This document shows positions 1-11,999 of a stretch of DNA of 64,000 nt, one piece after another (positions within the stretch are counted from its first letter, which is position 1; every line of letters starts with the position of its first letter). Source of the stretch: Mycocentrospora acerina (lineage: Eukaryota > Ascomycota > Dothideomycetes > Pleosporales). The notes under the pieces were generated by a model, which saw nothing but the letters and a program-made list of their open reading frames with translations, ran no database searches and was not told the origin of the DNA. Made by a program: the position numbers and the translations under genes. The stretch is taken from NCBI GenBank assembly GCA_022701365.1, contig JAKUHH010000094.1, positions 125,043 through 189,042 of the forward strand, read 5' to 3'.

Positions 1-493
1 TTGGAGGCCGACGAGACGAGGTTGGCGGGGTACGAGATCTGGACGGGCTCGCGGTTGTACGAGATCTGGTAGCCGTAGCATGGGATGGCGTCGATGCCCT
101 CGAGACAGTCTGCGGGCACGTGTTAGCACTCCATGTCTGGCATGCGCCCGGGGCACACGCACCCCCCAGCCCCAGCCTCTCCAGCGCGTCCATGCCGCCC
201 GGCTGCAGCAGCTCGCCGACGATGCGGTCGGGCTCCTTGAGGCTCTTCTCCAGCAGGATCACGCTGCGGCCCTGCTTGCCAAACGCCACTGCCGCCGCGC
301 AGCCCACAATGCCCGCGCCCACAATCACCACGTCGGCCTCGTGGTGCACACGCCGCCTCTCCTCGCGCGAGTCTGCCGTCGATGTGTAGCTGGTGTCGGG
401 CGCCGCCGAGGTCGAGGTGCCGCGGGCCCGCGAGTGTGAGGTGGTGACGCCCGGCGGCAGCGTCGTGATCTTGGTCGAGAACATGGTGAGCAT
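1..493 (-). CDS. ERG1: Squalene monooxygenase (squalene epoxidase), N-terminal part; runs off the left edge
   Basis: This FAD-dependent enzyme oxidises squalene to 2,3-oxidosqualene in ergosterol synthesis at the ER and is the allylamine (terbinafine) target. Exon 1 (163-493) encodes a short leader and then the Rossmann FAD motif DVVIVGAGIVG. It is followed by the family signature DRIVGELLQPGG and ERLGLG. A 53-bp intron (110-162; donor GTGCGT, branch TGCTAAC, acceptor CCCGCAG) leads into exon 2 (1-109), which reads DCLEGIDAIPCYGYQI and continues beyond the window. The codon split across the intron (G|AC) restores the conserved Asp. The start is ATG at 493 or, in frame, at 484; no earlier in-frame ATG was found. 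Only about 146 of the usual 450-500 residues are present. The identification rests on the block from RIVGEL through GYQI, which is highly characteristic. Confidence 0.9.
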   Translation of the reverse strand, partial: MLTMFSTKITTLPPGVTTSHSRARGTSTSAAPDTSYTSTADSREERRRVHHEADVVIVGAGIVGCAAAVAFGKQGRSVILLEKSLKEPDRIVGELLQPGGMDALERLGLGGACAPGACQTWSANTCPQTVSRASTPSHATATRSRTTASPSRSRTPPTSSRRPP

Positions 494-1199
494 CTTGGGC
501 GCTGGGGCGGGCCTGTTGAAGGTCCCAGGAATGTCGAGGATGCAGAGGATGCTGGGGATGCTGAGGATGCAGCCGGCAGAGTGTCGGGGACTTGCTCTCC
601 GAGGTGGTCGCAGGGCTCAATGGCTCGCTCGTCAGTGGCGACAAGCGCGATCTTAAGCCGTCGTGCACCCGCCTAGCATCGTGGGCGGTGAGTGGTTTTT
701 GCCAGGGGGCATCGCCGCTAGTCGCGCATCCGCAGTCGAGTGGCGTGAAGGTCATTTCATCTCGACGTCCTCTCCGTCGGCCCATGGTCGTTCGTGCAAA
801 GCGCCCAATGCCGCTTGACAGGTCTGCGCGCAGCACCGTGAAGAGATGAATGGCACATGAAGAGCTGAACGGCACGTGATGATGCAGGTGGGCTTGTGGA
901 CATGCGCCCAGAAAACGGCTAGCGTGGTGGACTGCTTTGTTCAGCAGCCGTTGCATCTCCTCCATCCTCAGGCGAATCCATGTTGTGAATAATCCAGAGC
1001 TTCCACGTTTGATATGCAGTGTCACGCGCTACTGTGAGACAGGCTCCATCTGTGGCGGCTTCAGGCCAACACCAATGCATTTGTGAGGCCCAAACAAAGC
1101 ATCACCCTCATAATCAACTCTGCGAGTCCAAGCCTGGCACTCGCGACTAGACTGCACTTGCCCAAAACAACAACTCCAACTACCCCAGTCTTCCAACCC
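494..1199. other. Intergenic region between divergent ERG1 and the GTPase gene
   Basis: This is about 700 bp between two divergently transcribed genes, so it must hold both promoters. The ERG1-proximal 100 bp contains short GATGCWGRGGATGCT-like direct repeats. I see no further gene or RNA. Confidence 0.5.
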
Positions 1200-1902
1200 A
1201 TGGCTCCCTCACTCCTGGAAACCATAGCAAGCGTCGTCATACTCGGCGAGTCTGGCGTGGGGAAAACATGCCTCACAGACATGGTACTCCTCCCTGGCCA
1301 CCATGACTGATGACACTCTTGACACCAAGACCGCCAATTAGTTTCTCACAGGCAAACACTTCGCGCGCTACGACCCCATGCAGCCCTTCTCCAACCACCG
1401 CACTCTCTCTGTCGACGGCGAGACGTGGGATGTCTATCCTACAGATCTGAGCTCCACTGCGTTGCGAGACCCTGGACAAAGCAACACGGATTACTTCCAG
1501 CGCATGCTGGTGGATGCGGATGCAATTGTATTGCTGTATGACGTCACTGATGAAAAGAGCTTCGAGGATGTGACTAAACAGGGGTATGACTATGTGAAGA
1601 GGTGTCGAGGGGAGGGGCGGGGGTTTGGTTGTGTGATTGCAGGGAACAAGGTAGACTTGTTGGAGAAGGATGGAGACAGGAAAGTGAACAAAGAGGACGT
1701 GGAAGATTGGGCAGCGAGGCAGGGTGTAGGCTGTTGCGAGATCAGTTGTTTTGATGGGCGAGCGGTGGAAAACGTGCTGAGAATGGCGATTACAAGTACA
1801 AAGGAGAGGCAACAAGTGAAGGAAGTAAAGAAGGATCAGGAGAGGCTGAAGAAGCGGTCATTGGGCCATGCCTTGAAAAGCGTCTTTGGACAGTCCAAGT
1901 AG
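1200..1902 (+). CDS. Atypical Ras-superfamily small GTPase
   Basis: Two exons (1200-1283 and 1342-1902) give 214 aa. The 58-bp intron has donor GTACTC and acceptor AATTAG. ATG 1200 is the first in-frame ATG. The G1 P-loop GESGVGKTCLT, the G4 motif GNKVDL and the hydrophobic strand DAIVLLYDVTDEKSF are clear Ras/Rab-type features. The switches are degenerate. Switch I reads YDPMQPF where Ras has YDPTIED, so the Mg-binding Thr is missing. The DTAG/DxxG of switch II is replaced by TDLSSTALRDPG. The C-terminus is lysine-rich and ends FGQSK, with no CAAX or Cys-Cys prenylation box. A membrane-free or scaffold-like GTPase is therefore more likely than a classical Ras switch, which is inference. The exact subfamily is not recognised. 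Confidence 0.8.
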
Positions 1903-3286
1903 AATTTCCATCGCATCTGTAATTTGACACAATCCACAGTGGCACCTGGAAGCCTGAGATGGACGCCTAGTTGAGGCTTAGTAGTCAAATATGAGCGTCT
2001 TTGAGGCTGTACAGAAACAACCCACACGTCTTTGATCACAACCTCACTTTGCAGTTTCCTTCATCAGTATTCAAAATCACTAGCACTCTACAAAAATTTG
2101 TAATTCAATATCCTAGTAGTACAGCACCACATCTTGCTTGGCCTATAGCAAATATGAGGGCATCCGCTTACGACAACAACGCATCACCTAGCTTAGGCCT
2201 CCAAGAAGGACGCGTCAATGCTTCGAATAGCTAGCGCGTCCCCGCACTATTATCGCAACTCTTCATGCACATTTCATTCAAACGGAGAGCAGCCACCACA
2301 TCTTTACGTAGCGTAAATGAATATTAATGTTATTCTATGGCTCAAGTTATCACGCCCCACTCCACTGTGCGCAGTTTCTAAAGACAATAATAGAGAAACT
2401 CAGAGATTCATTGCACTACACTGAAGGCGCTATAACAGGGTCGATTAATCATCAGTATATCTGAATCACATCGTATCACTAAACTCAATTTCAACCTGAT
2501 TCTTGAGGCGTGGTACTCCCAAGCTTAATTCCTTGACTGTTCAAACGTCTATTTCTCGACACACTTGCAGAGAGTAGTCAGTTTTGGGAATTTCCTACTC
2601 CTACATTGCGAAAATCATCTGTGAGCTACTCGAGAATTAACATATAGGAGTATTACTGTACTACTAATTTCATGCAAATCCAGTGTATAAAACACACGTA
2701 TGGCTTGTAGACGGAGGGATGGGTCTTCCACGTATCACTTTCAGACGCCTTGTATGAAGCAGATCACATTTCTCAAATATTTGATGCAACCTGACTATGT
2801 TTTTTTCTATTGTTGTTCTTTTATTTGGCATCCGGTAACTACTGAACGCGCGACGAGTAGTCGAGATTATAATGTGGGGAATCACCAAGGTTGACAGCTC
2901 ACTCCAAAGGTAGGTGGTTAGGCGTTCTCTACGTTAGAAGATTGAAAACAAAAAGCTTGTATGGCAAGTTTTCACGAGATTTTAATTCAGAAGCAGAGTA
3001 TTTGCGGGGACAGTCCAGCGCCACAGCATAGCCATACTCGTATGTCTGACAATCACACGTACCCCTTCTTTGAACTCTATGTTCAGAATCCTTCCTGATT
3101 CTCCAAGATGACGACGTTTCAGAATCGAATACGCAAGGCAGAGTTGAATCTGAAGAGTTTACAAAGTCAGCACTAAACACAACTCAGCCACGTTACGTGA
3201 TCAGTATCTGGTATGTATATGAACTACTTCTCAATCTCTTGGTTGACTTCAGAGACAGCACAGCTTGTTTGTTGCAGTTTGCTACA
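1903..3286. other. Intergenic, no gene recognised
   Basis: About 1.4 kb of moderately AT-rich sequence between two plus-strand genes. The open stretches here are short, lack ATG starts or domain signatures, and are not supported as genes. No tRNA or repeat was seen. Confidence 0.4.
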
Positions 3287-5442
3287 ATGTTCTCTTTTTC
3301 AATTCGTTGTGTGTTCTTCTTGATCACTTCTGTTTACTTTGCATCTGCCCTCTCTTCTAGGGAGTTCTCCTCCAACATTCCTCGTGCGGAATCTGAGAAT
3401 GTACACAAAATAAAGTCAAAAGTGGCACCAGGAGTCACCATGTCCTACAAGCAAGTAAGTATAATCTAAATTCTCCTGTCACATAATGATACCGTGTTTC
3501 ACAATGACCACCAAATGTTGACAAACCATAGACGTACATTTGCGAAACTACCCCAGGCGTCCGAGCATTCAGTGGCTATATCCATCTTCCAAGCTCTCTA
3601 CTCGATGGCTTCGGCGGAGCAACTGAGAATAATGCAAGCATGTTCTTCTGGTACTTTGAGTCCCGCAACGATCCCAAGAACGCCCCACTGTCGCTCTACC
3701 TTGGAGGTGGACCTGGCACAACGTCCCTTCTGGGTGCAACTTCCGAAAACGGACCATGCTATATAAATCCGGATTCGAACAGTACAAGGCTAAACCCTTG
3801 GTCTTGGAACAATAACGTCTCAATGTTGTATATTGATCAGCCTGTGAAGGTCGGGTTCTCGTACGACGTGCTTATACCCAGTGTGTTAGACCTTCTCACA
3901 GGAACTGCCATCCCCACCAATGGATCTGAGACACTGAATACTACATCTGTCAATGGCGTCCTTGCAAGTCAAGATCTAGGAAGTGCTGCGAACACTACGA
4001 TGAATGCAGCCAGAATCCTCTGGAAATTCACGCAAATCTGGCTGCAGGAGTTTCCAGAACACAACTCTTCTGACGATCGAGTCAGTATCTGGGGCAACTC
4101 TGTAAGCCAACCCACTCCCTTTCTATGTGTAACATTGCTAAAAAAATTCCCAGTACGGCGGACACTGGGTCCCAGGTGCAATGGCATACTTCCAGTCCCA
4201 GAACGAAAAGATACAAGACGGCACACGGAATCACAACATACACGCAAAACATATCAATCTCGACACTCTTGGGTTGACAAACGGCTGCGTCGACTCTAAA
4301 ATCGAAGCCCCTTTCTATCCCGAATTTGCGTTCAACAACACGTACGGCCTGCAGGCTATTTCCGAGGACGTCTATCACGAAGCGCTTACTAATTTGACCA
4401 AGAAAGGTGGTTGTTACGATCTGATTGACGAGTGTCGTTCACTGGCCATTTCTGACCCGGGGTTCACTGGAACAAATGAAACTGTCAATGCCGCATGCGC
4501 ACTGGCTACACTGTACTGCTTTCAGTATGTGCAGGGTGCGTACACCGAAGTTTCTGGCGTAAGTCTCTCATCTTGTCCTTCCCACTCACACAACAAAAAG
4601 TCTGACAAAACCAGCGCAATCCGTTTGATATATCCAAAGGCGAGAACTCCGTCTCACCGCCTGAATATACCATCGGGTACATGAACCAGGACTGGGTGCA
4701 AAGAGCACTTGGTGTGCCGCTGAACTTTAGCATCAGTTCGACGGATGTGGTGAACGTATTTTTTGGCGTGACAGGCGACCCGTTCAGAGTCTCTATCGAC
4801 ACGCTAAATTATGTTGCTGATAGTGGCATCAAGATTGCGCTTATCCATGGCGATCGTGATTATAGATGTAACTGTAAGCACCTGCACTTCCTTGCCGCTC
4901 TACAATCAGAATTCCTCCACTCACAGCCCATTTCGCCCCTTCCTCTCTTCGCCCAGCTACACTTCTAACCCCATTCAGGGCTTGGTGGCGAAGCGATAAG
5001 CCTCGCCCTCTCCCATCACTCCGCTCCCGCCTTCCATGCCGCAGGCTACGAATTTATCTCCCCGACCTCTAACAGCACCTCTCCTATCCACAGTGGTAGT
5101 GGCGGGGGTCTGGTTCGTCAACACGACGCCCTTTCCTTCTCACGCGTCTTTTCCGCTGGTCACGCTGTTGGTGCATATCAACCCGAGACCGTATCCCATA
5201 TATTCGACCGTGTCATGTTCAACAGGGATGTTGCTACGGGCAAGATTTCGACCACAAAAAATGCGTCGTACAGTTCGACGGGACCGCAGAGTAGCTTTGG
5301 TATCAAGAATGAGTTGCCCCCGTTGAAAAGCGGGAACGAGTGTTATCTATGGGATGCGCCAGTTTCATGCACTGAAGAGCAGATTGAGAAGTTGAGAAAT
5401 GGAACAGGGGTGATGAAGAATTTCATCTTGGTGGAAGTATAG
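3287..5442 (+). CDS. Secreted serine carboxypeptidase, peptidase family S10
   Basis: Five exons (3287-3454, 3532-4101, 4154-4558, 4615-4873, 4979-5442) give 621 aa. All four introns have GTAAGT/GTAAGC donors. The N-terminus is a signal peptide (about residues 1-21, hydrophobic FFLITSVYFASA). Family landmarks are LYLGGGPGTTS (oxyanion region), NPWSWNNNVSMLYIDQPVKVGFSY, and the nucleophile motif GNSYGGHW with Ser246, which spans an intron. GDRDYRCNWLGGEA follows (catalytic Asp about 463), then SAGHAVGAYQPE (catalytic His about 529). There are many N-glycosylation sequons. It should remove C-terminal residues from peptides outside the cell or in the vacuole; a 621-aa fungal member with signal peptide is most likely secreted. 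The usual GESYGG Glu is Asn here. It is a single gene with no clustered partner. Confidence 0.93.
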
Positions 5443-7095
5443 GCGATAGAGTCAGGGATTTGAAGGGAGTAGTAATGTTGTGGTTAGTATTGAGTCATTT
5501 CTTCGTTGGTCTTGAAGTATTATTAAAATTATAACATCGTTTTCTGTAGTTACATTTTGTTTTTGAAAATAATTTTGCAAATTTAGAGAAATAGATTTGT
5601 GACATTTTGACAATTTTTTACTTCTAATTTTACCTCTGGTTTCGGTTTCACATGAATTAGTGTGGATGAGGTATCTAATCTGTAAAGTGGGAGCTGATGC
5701 AATACCTGCATGTTTTTCAGCAGGAGTTTAAAAAAATAACGTACACGATTTATTGCTTCTTTTTTTAAATTGGAGGTCTCGTTAGCGAATAATTCCACCC
5801 AACACAGCCACCCCAACGCACAGGATTTGACCAATCTTTTCCGATTGCGCATGTTCTAGAAATACTCCACATATCTGTATAAACTGTTCTTTTGCATCCA
5901 CAACCAAAGTGGTGGTATCCAGAAAATCAATGCACGTACGAGTATACAGTCTCTTCACACTTCAACTTGCCGTATAGGAATAACCGAACAGCTCAATGAA
6001 ACGAAAGGTAATTTGCGTTACAATTATCGATGATTCAAAAATATAACTACATCATAGCAGTTGTCAATACGAGAACGCACCACAAGAAAAGCTTTGTGAT
6101 ACGTTCTACGTTCACGAAAGTAGCAAGTAGCATAAAGCAACCCCCCAAACCATACTCATCGTCTATTCTCCAACATTGTTAAGAAAAAAAACCGAGTATT
6201 CGCGAATCCTTGACCTGGCTCCCACTGCCACCCCATCTCTTCTTAACAAAAATTCAACACATGAAACTTGAGACCCTAACAACGTCCCGTATCCCAATGT
6301 GTAAAAAGCAAACCCTCCCGCGGAGGTAAAACTAACAGAGATCAACATGTTGATGTGCCAATCCAACACACACTCAGCCCCTTCCCGATCTTGGTACGAT
6401 TCGAACACGGGATCCGCGGAAAGATACAAGTGGCAGCAGTGGGACATGACATCACGACTGGCGGTTAGTTGGTGAGGCGGATGCAGTAATAAATTGGAGT
6501 GGAAGTAATGGCATTGATTTGGATGTAGAGATCCGATGATCTAAATGGTGAGTTGGAGGAGAAGCAAAGAGAAATGGATACAGAAGAGCAACTGAAAGTA
6601 ATCAAAAAGTATGAATATAGATGCCGAATATATTTATATAGATTTAATTAAATATGTAGGGTACAACGAAGTAGGATGGAAGAATTGACGCGTAAAAAAA
6701 ACACCATGAGGAAAAGAAGATATGGCATGAAAAGGTAGAGAGAGGGGTTGAAGGATTTTTTTTGAGAAAAAAAAATAGCATGTCAAAGTAGACATTGAGA
6801 CGGGCAGATTAAAATGAAAAAAGAGTCTGCTGAGATGAAGAAGACAATCAAGGGAAGTAAATAGAAATCGCGCAGAGGTATCATCCTGCCCACAAAATCA
6901 ACCATGACTCAAATGTACCATCAACAAACAAACACAGGAAATTCCGTACCATACCGAAAACACCCATCATCATCATTCTTCTTCTTCCTCTTCTTCCTCT
7001 TCTTCCTCCTCCTCTTCTTCCTCCTCCTCTTCTTCTTCTTCTTCTTCTCCTCCTCCTCCCTTCTCCTTCTTCTCCTACTTCTCTTTCTACATACC
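5443..7095. other. Intergenic, AT-rich, with polypyrimidine microsatellite at its right end
   Basis: The first 1.5 kb is AT-rich with many A and T runs and no supported ORF. A short GATTCGAAC string at about 6399 resembles a tRNA T-loop, but the flanking stem does not pair. The right end (about 6975-7086) is a TTC/CTC polypyrimidine tract just beyond the stop of the DUF1349 gene. Confidence 0.4.
6975..7086. repeat. TTC/CTC polypyrimidine microsatellite
   Basis: About 110 bp of almost pure pyrimidine (TTC and CTC units) on the plus strand, lying within the presumed 3' UTR of the minus-strand DUF1349 gene. Such tracts can form triplex DNA. Confidence 0.8.
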
Positions 7096-7512
7096 CTAAT
7101 ATATCTCCAACCCCTCAAAGTCTACACACAAATTCCTCGCGCCTCCATTCCCACCCGCCCTTCTCTCGAAAACGCTTAATCCAAAATTCGCCGGCCGACT
7201 AGCATAAACGCCTACCCTAACCATCTTATCCTCGACGCCCCAGAAAAACCACGTCACTTCCCTTAGCTTTTTCCATCCCGTCACTTCATCTTCGTACCAC
7301 ACCCATAGCGCGTACCCAATGCGCTCAATTTTGACGCGCAAATCGAGACGCCGCGCGTGGTATGCGGGCAAGGATGTGAGGGCCCAGTCTGCGCCCTCGG
7401 AGTTTGCGACGACGGACGTGGCGTGACAAGCATTGTTGCAGAATTCGAGGCCGACTTTAACCCATTTTGCTGCAGGGGCTGGGGGAATGTATGATGGTGG
7501 GGGGTCGTGAGG

Positions 7513-7544
<32 letters not shown>

Positions 7545-7923
7545 GGGAGGAGGATACTTGGGCGAGGGGAGGGTATGTGGTTTGAATGTCCTGTGGAGTG
7601 TCGTCTAGAGAAAGGGAGACAATGTTGGGGGCTCCCACAGCTGACGAAACGGTGGGAATTTGTCCTGGAGGTGCGCCCGCGAAAATGACCAACCCGCCTT
7701 GATCCCACTCTAGCTCCCAGTCTGCAGACACGGTAACCTCGGCGGCAATGAATGGGTTGCGCAGCGCCGTGTACAGAATCGGCGCCGTCGAAGTGTCCCT
7801 CGAAGGCGGTTTTCTCCACAAATCCGTGTTTGGCGGCGCGGCAAGGGTGAAGGACCCCATCCATTCGGGCACGACATCGTTGGTGATGTTGAGGGCCCGG
7901 AAGGAGGAACTTGCAGGCGGCAT
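7096..7923 (-). CDS. DUF1349 concanavalin A-like (jelly-roll) protein
   Basis: Single exon, 275 aa, with ATG at 7923. Features of the DUF1349 family (yeast YGR/Ree1-type, concanavalin A-like fold) are visible. These are an N-terminal SFTLAAPPNTDLWRKPP stretch, ADWELEWDQGGLVIF (the conserved 'qaGl' strand) and WVKVGLEFCNN. The C-terminal strand pair is VRVGVYASRPANFGLSVFER, ending in VDFEGLEIY. A polyglutamine run of 11 Gln at about residues 127-137 comes from a TTG/CAA microsatellite (7512-7545) and sits in a disordered loop rich in Pro and Ser. There is no signal peptide, so it is probably cytosolic. The biochemical role of the family is poorly defined. The assignment is firm at family level only. 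Confidence 0.85.
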
Positions 7924-10900
7924 AGCTTCTCTTGTGCTTATGTTTTGCTATTGTCGGCCGACTGAACTCGAGAATAAGCGCTAGGTTTCTCCTGACGGAA
8001 AGGGCCTCGGACGTCCGCACAGCCCAGCAGTCGTGTGTATATTATAGTTGTTATCACGTAGTAGCGCGACGTCGGCAAAAAAAAAAGTTCCGCTTGCAAC
8101 ACCGTTTGGTGAAGAAGGGTTGTCTAGCTTGGGCTGTGTGACGGTGATTGCAAGGTCATTCGTCTTGTCTCGTGCTGTTGCCGTCGCGGCAAGGATGCCA
8201 CATGTAAGCTGACACGGACAGCTTGTCAAATTGGCTGTGTACCACGGCACGCAAATCTGCAAAATGTATTTGTGAAGGGGTCCGCGCAGATCAGATCGTC
8301 TTGAACCTGTTCTGTCGTCAGTGGGTTGGTTTAGTTGCACGCCAACCTCGATACCAGCCACGCCCTGTTGTCGCAATAGTGTCCCAGCGCTGATTTTGTG
8401 CAAAACCGTGCGCATTTCCTGCGCGCATCTCTACTGCTTACCTAGGGCTCGGCGCAGTCGAAAAAGACAAGACTGAAGAATACAGTTACGGCAAGCTGAC
8501 CCGCGGACAGTAATGTCCCACAATGAACGACTCTCTCTGGTGCGCTGCGGAGTGGGAAAAGAAAGCAGAAAAAACAAACCGATTCAAAAGGCTCTGCCCA
8601 ATATCCGCGCCTCACAGGCATGGTATTTATACTATGCTGCGGGTGACAATTTGGAAATCCAAGACGCAGCATGGTTAGTCGTGTTCCATCCAAGCTGAAC
8701 ACTGGCTGACGTTGCGGACGCCATTGAACACGGGGGCAAACTTGTCCTCAACACTACGCGGCCATTGGAACCATAAGGTGGCCTCGACGCTGGCCTTGGA
8801 GCTGGTCTCGACAAAATGGACGAACATTTGTCAAGAGACGCAGCAAAGTACGGTACAGAAGCAAAGCTACCTATTGCCGTTTCCGTTGCACGGGCAGCCG
8901 CCCCGCCGCCGCTACGAATCCGCTCCCATTCGTTGAGTGGAAAAAAAGCAAAGGAATGGGAAGAGAGGGAGAGAAGAAAAAACGACAATGCTTGATACTA
9001 CGCGAAATAGATCGCTTCACTCGAACAGAGTGCTGCTGCTCAACGCTGTATGCGCACCATACACAACGAGCTAACCAGACTCTGTACCCGAACTCACAAT
9101 GATGAGTTGTCGTTGTGTAAACGAAACGAGACCCACCCATTATCCATGCAAGGCTAAAAAGATGTTCTGCAGCGTTTTTTTCTTTCGTGCGAGCCCTTTT
9201 TCCGGCTTATTGGAGCGCGGCGATTACGTATGCCGTGCGGCAATGCAACACAACTGTCGCATCGACGTGTAGCCGGTGGAACTGCGGCAGTGGCTAGCGG
9301 AGGCACATCCTACTGAGTGAGAAATGACCTGCGTGCATGTCCACATGTATTCATCTGCGCCGAGATACAACTGTTACGCTGTCGAGTGAAGATGAAACAA
9401 AATTTCGGCCGCATGATTTGATCCTCTACCTGCCCAGCCAGCAAGAGTAATCGAGACGAGCGCACCATGCACTGAAAAGACATTGGCCTGACTTCTGGGC
9501 AGCTCGACATACATGTATGGTTGGTGCGCGACGTCGTTGTACCTGGAACGTGGTGAGATGTTCAAGCGGGTGTCCGCTGTGGTGTGAGTTGGACGGACAA
9601 CGCGATGGATGATACGAAGAGGCTTGATCAGGGAGCTCGAGTGGTGAGTCTTGAAGATTTTAAAACGCAAGAATAGTAAAATTAGACGGATTCACCATGA
9701 TAAACAATGGTCAAGACCCTGCTTCTATGTAGAAAACCTGTGCTATGGCGGAAACGCGTAATTATTGAACCTCCATAAACAACCAGTAGCCTAAAGCTAC
9801 ACTCCCCCAATGAACTTACAGCTGTGCGACTCGATTCATGTTTGCTGCAATCTCCCGATGCGCTTATCATGCAAGCTTACCATCCCTCACACAAAAGATA
9901 TATCATCCATCCCACGGTTATTCGTCCGCATCACCTTCCGCCACAGTATCGTTGCAGTATCAATCCTTGCAAGCAGAGTTTGCGGTAAAGATTGCAGCTT
10001 TTGGTAGCCTATCTTCCTGAAAACTATCGAGATCCGATCGGAGAGCACGCAAACTCGCGTATTGAATTGAATGCATCGGCGATGTGGGTTTTGTAGGTCA
10101 AGAGAAGACTGCGAATTCTATTTCAGTGATCAGCTGTATGTCTCAACATGATTTCAGTTGCCTTCTATCGCCTGCCCATCACTCCTTGAAACCATGCTAC
10201 TTGTTGGCTAATGGGATGCGGTACAATGTTTGGTCCGGGTGGCTACCATCACTCGAGCGCCCATCACTTAACGACCACCATTTCCTCTGCATATGAACGG
10301 AAAATCGGGTTATTCGCAGATTGGGAATGTTTAAACGAGTGATACATGGTACTGATGGCGCTCCAGGCATCTTCGCAATGTAAGTGAAGATCAAGTGCAG
10401 TAGATCGAGTATAGATCGTCTGGTAGGTCCAGGGTGGTCCCTGACTGTAGTTGATTGTGATATAGATGTCCAAGCACACGACTCCTGCATCACTTCTTTT
10501 TAGGGTTATGCATATCGGCGTAGTGCGGGTTTGCAAGCAGTGCCATCTGCATGTACTTGGGTTAATCGTCAACGGCACGTAATTCCGCCTCGATAGTTGT
10601 CGCCAGACATTAATGCAGATCGACACACGCTGCTCTTTAGTTAAACTATGTCGGATACTAGCTGCCTAAAGTGTGTCGCACGACTCGCAGGACCGTTTGC
10701 GAAAATGGGATGCTTTCGATCATTGTCTGCGAGGCTATCTTGCACAGTGGCAAGTGTATAGAGTAAGCATGGAGCCTCCTTGTAGCCGCTGTTAACATCC
10801 GATAGGGTTCGGGTAAGCCAAACACCTGCCCTTTTGGTAATTCTTGACAGGGCGCGCGGACGTGACAAGCAACGTCTGCACGAATCATTTGCAAAGTATG

Positions 10901-11047
10901 ACATGCATGAAAAGCACTGACTCGACACGGTTGTCAGTTTATCAAATACACTTCTCCAAAATTCTTCAATTTGTTTCCATATCCGATTGAGATCTGCATG
11001 TATGACCGAAGATGCGCAGGTGGCCTGACAGTTGCAGATGATGAATT
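7924..11047. other. Long intergenic region, no gene supported
   Basis: 3.1 kb between two minus-strand genes. Several open stretches occur on both strands, the longest about 120 aa on the minus strand at 10264-10626. None has a domain signature, a convincing start and consistent codon use. A 50-codon minus-strand ORF at 8675-8827 has protein-like composition but no recognisable relative. The region may include 5' leaders of flanking genes or a decayed gene. No tRNA or satellite was seen. Confidence 0.4.
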
Positions 11048-11999
11048 TCAATCCTTGCGATATACGTTTATACGGCGCGGTAACGCAGTCGATGAAGCGC
11101 AAAGCTGGAGCCCTTCTGCTGCTAACAGGTTGTCGAATGATGTCTCGGGTCGATATTGCAGTTTCCCAAGGCTGTCCCTGAAGTGGGGGGCAGTGGTGGG
11201 GCGGATAGCTTTCTCGTATGAATCCCAGGTCTGCAGTTCTATGACGAGATAACCACCATTCACCAACGAGGACGAACATTTCCGGAAAAACGATTCCAAA
11301 CCTTGGTCAAGATGTTCGAGATGAATCCATTTGATGACACTTAGCGCAAGGATGACATCGTAGGTTTCTGGAACTTCCAAATTGTCAGTTGTCACCCAAT
11401 CTGCAGAAAAAAAGCGTAAATTGGGCCATTCGGAAAGTGTTGGGGCGGATGACGGGCGATGCGCAGATTGCCTCTCTGGCTCGACGCGATACCCGTGATT
11501 GAGTATAGCTGATAGTGGGAAGTAGTCGACAAGGCGTTCATGGTTGTTTGTCGGAGGTCGGACGCGTGAAGAACGGAGTGCTGAAAGTTTCTCGGCCTGA
11601 GCTACCAGTTTTGGATCAATGTCGACACCAGTGACAGATGCGGCATGGAAGTCAAACACTGAGCACGTATTAGTACAAGCGATGGAGTGTTGACGGGAGC
11701 TGGGACCAGGGTATCCCTTGGCTCACCAAGTTGGCAGGACACGCTTCCAGCATTGCAGCCAATGTCAAGGCACCTTTTGGCTCTGAATAGAGCCGGGACT
11801 AGAGACACGAGCAAGTCGAGGCGAGCATCGAGGACGTGGGTCGCTGATCCGGGAAGCTTGGAGGGACCGCTGTAGTCTGCGAGCCAAATGAGCAAAGGGG
11901 TGCTGATTAAGGGAGTGACATGCAATGGTGGACGAGTGCAGTTGTAAAGCGAGACAAACCGGTGTAGTTGCCCCAATTCGTAGAGGCAGTGCTCGCCAT
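11048..11999 (-). CDS. Bin3/BCDIN3-type SAM-dependent RNA methyltransferase
   Basis: Three exons (11960-11999, 11727-11876, 11048-11658) give 266 aa. Intron 1 uses donor GTTTGT and acceptor CTCGCAG. Intron 2 uses GTGAGC, branch TACTAAT and acceptor GCTCAG. ATG 11999 follows an AGCA context. The short exon 1 ends in NWGNYT, matching the GNY start of Bin3 domains. Motif I is CLDIGCNAGSV in exon 2, and VTGVDIDPKLV follows. The Bin3 diagnostic block is ALSVIKWIHLEHLDQGLESFF, then GGYLVIELQTWDSYEKA. Relatives (MePCE, BCDIN3D) methylate the 5' gamma-phosphate or monophosphate of small RNAs such as 7SK, U6 or tRNA-His. The fungal substrate cannot be told from sequence. Length fits the compact fungal members. 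Confidence 0.9.

Noticed and set aside
2929..3180. 83-codon minus-strand ORF
   Set aside because: It begins with GTG, has no ATG and no recognisable motif.
6379..6460. Possible tRNA (GATTCGAACACGGG resembling a T-loop)
   Set aside because: The five bases on each side of TTCGAAC/TTCGAAT do not pair on either strand, and no acceptor stem or anticodon arm can be drawn.
8675..8827. 50-codon minus-strand ORF with protein-like composition (starts MFVHFVETSSKASVEATLW)
   Set aside because: No domain, no splice partners and no neighbours that support it; it could be a relic or chance. It would need transcript evidence.
10264..10626. 120-aa minus-strand open frame
   Set aside because: The composition is not convincing and overlapping frames are equally open. 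It has no recognisable motif.
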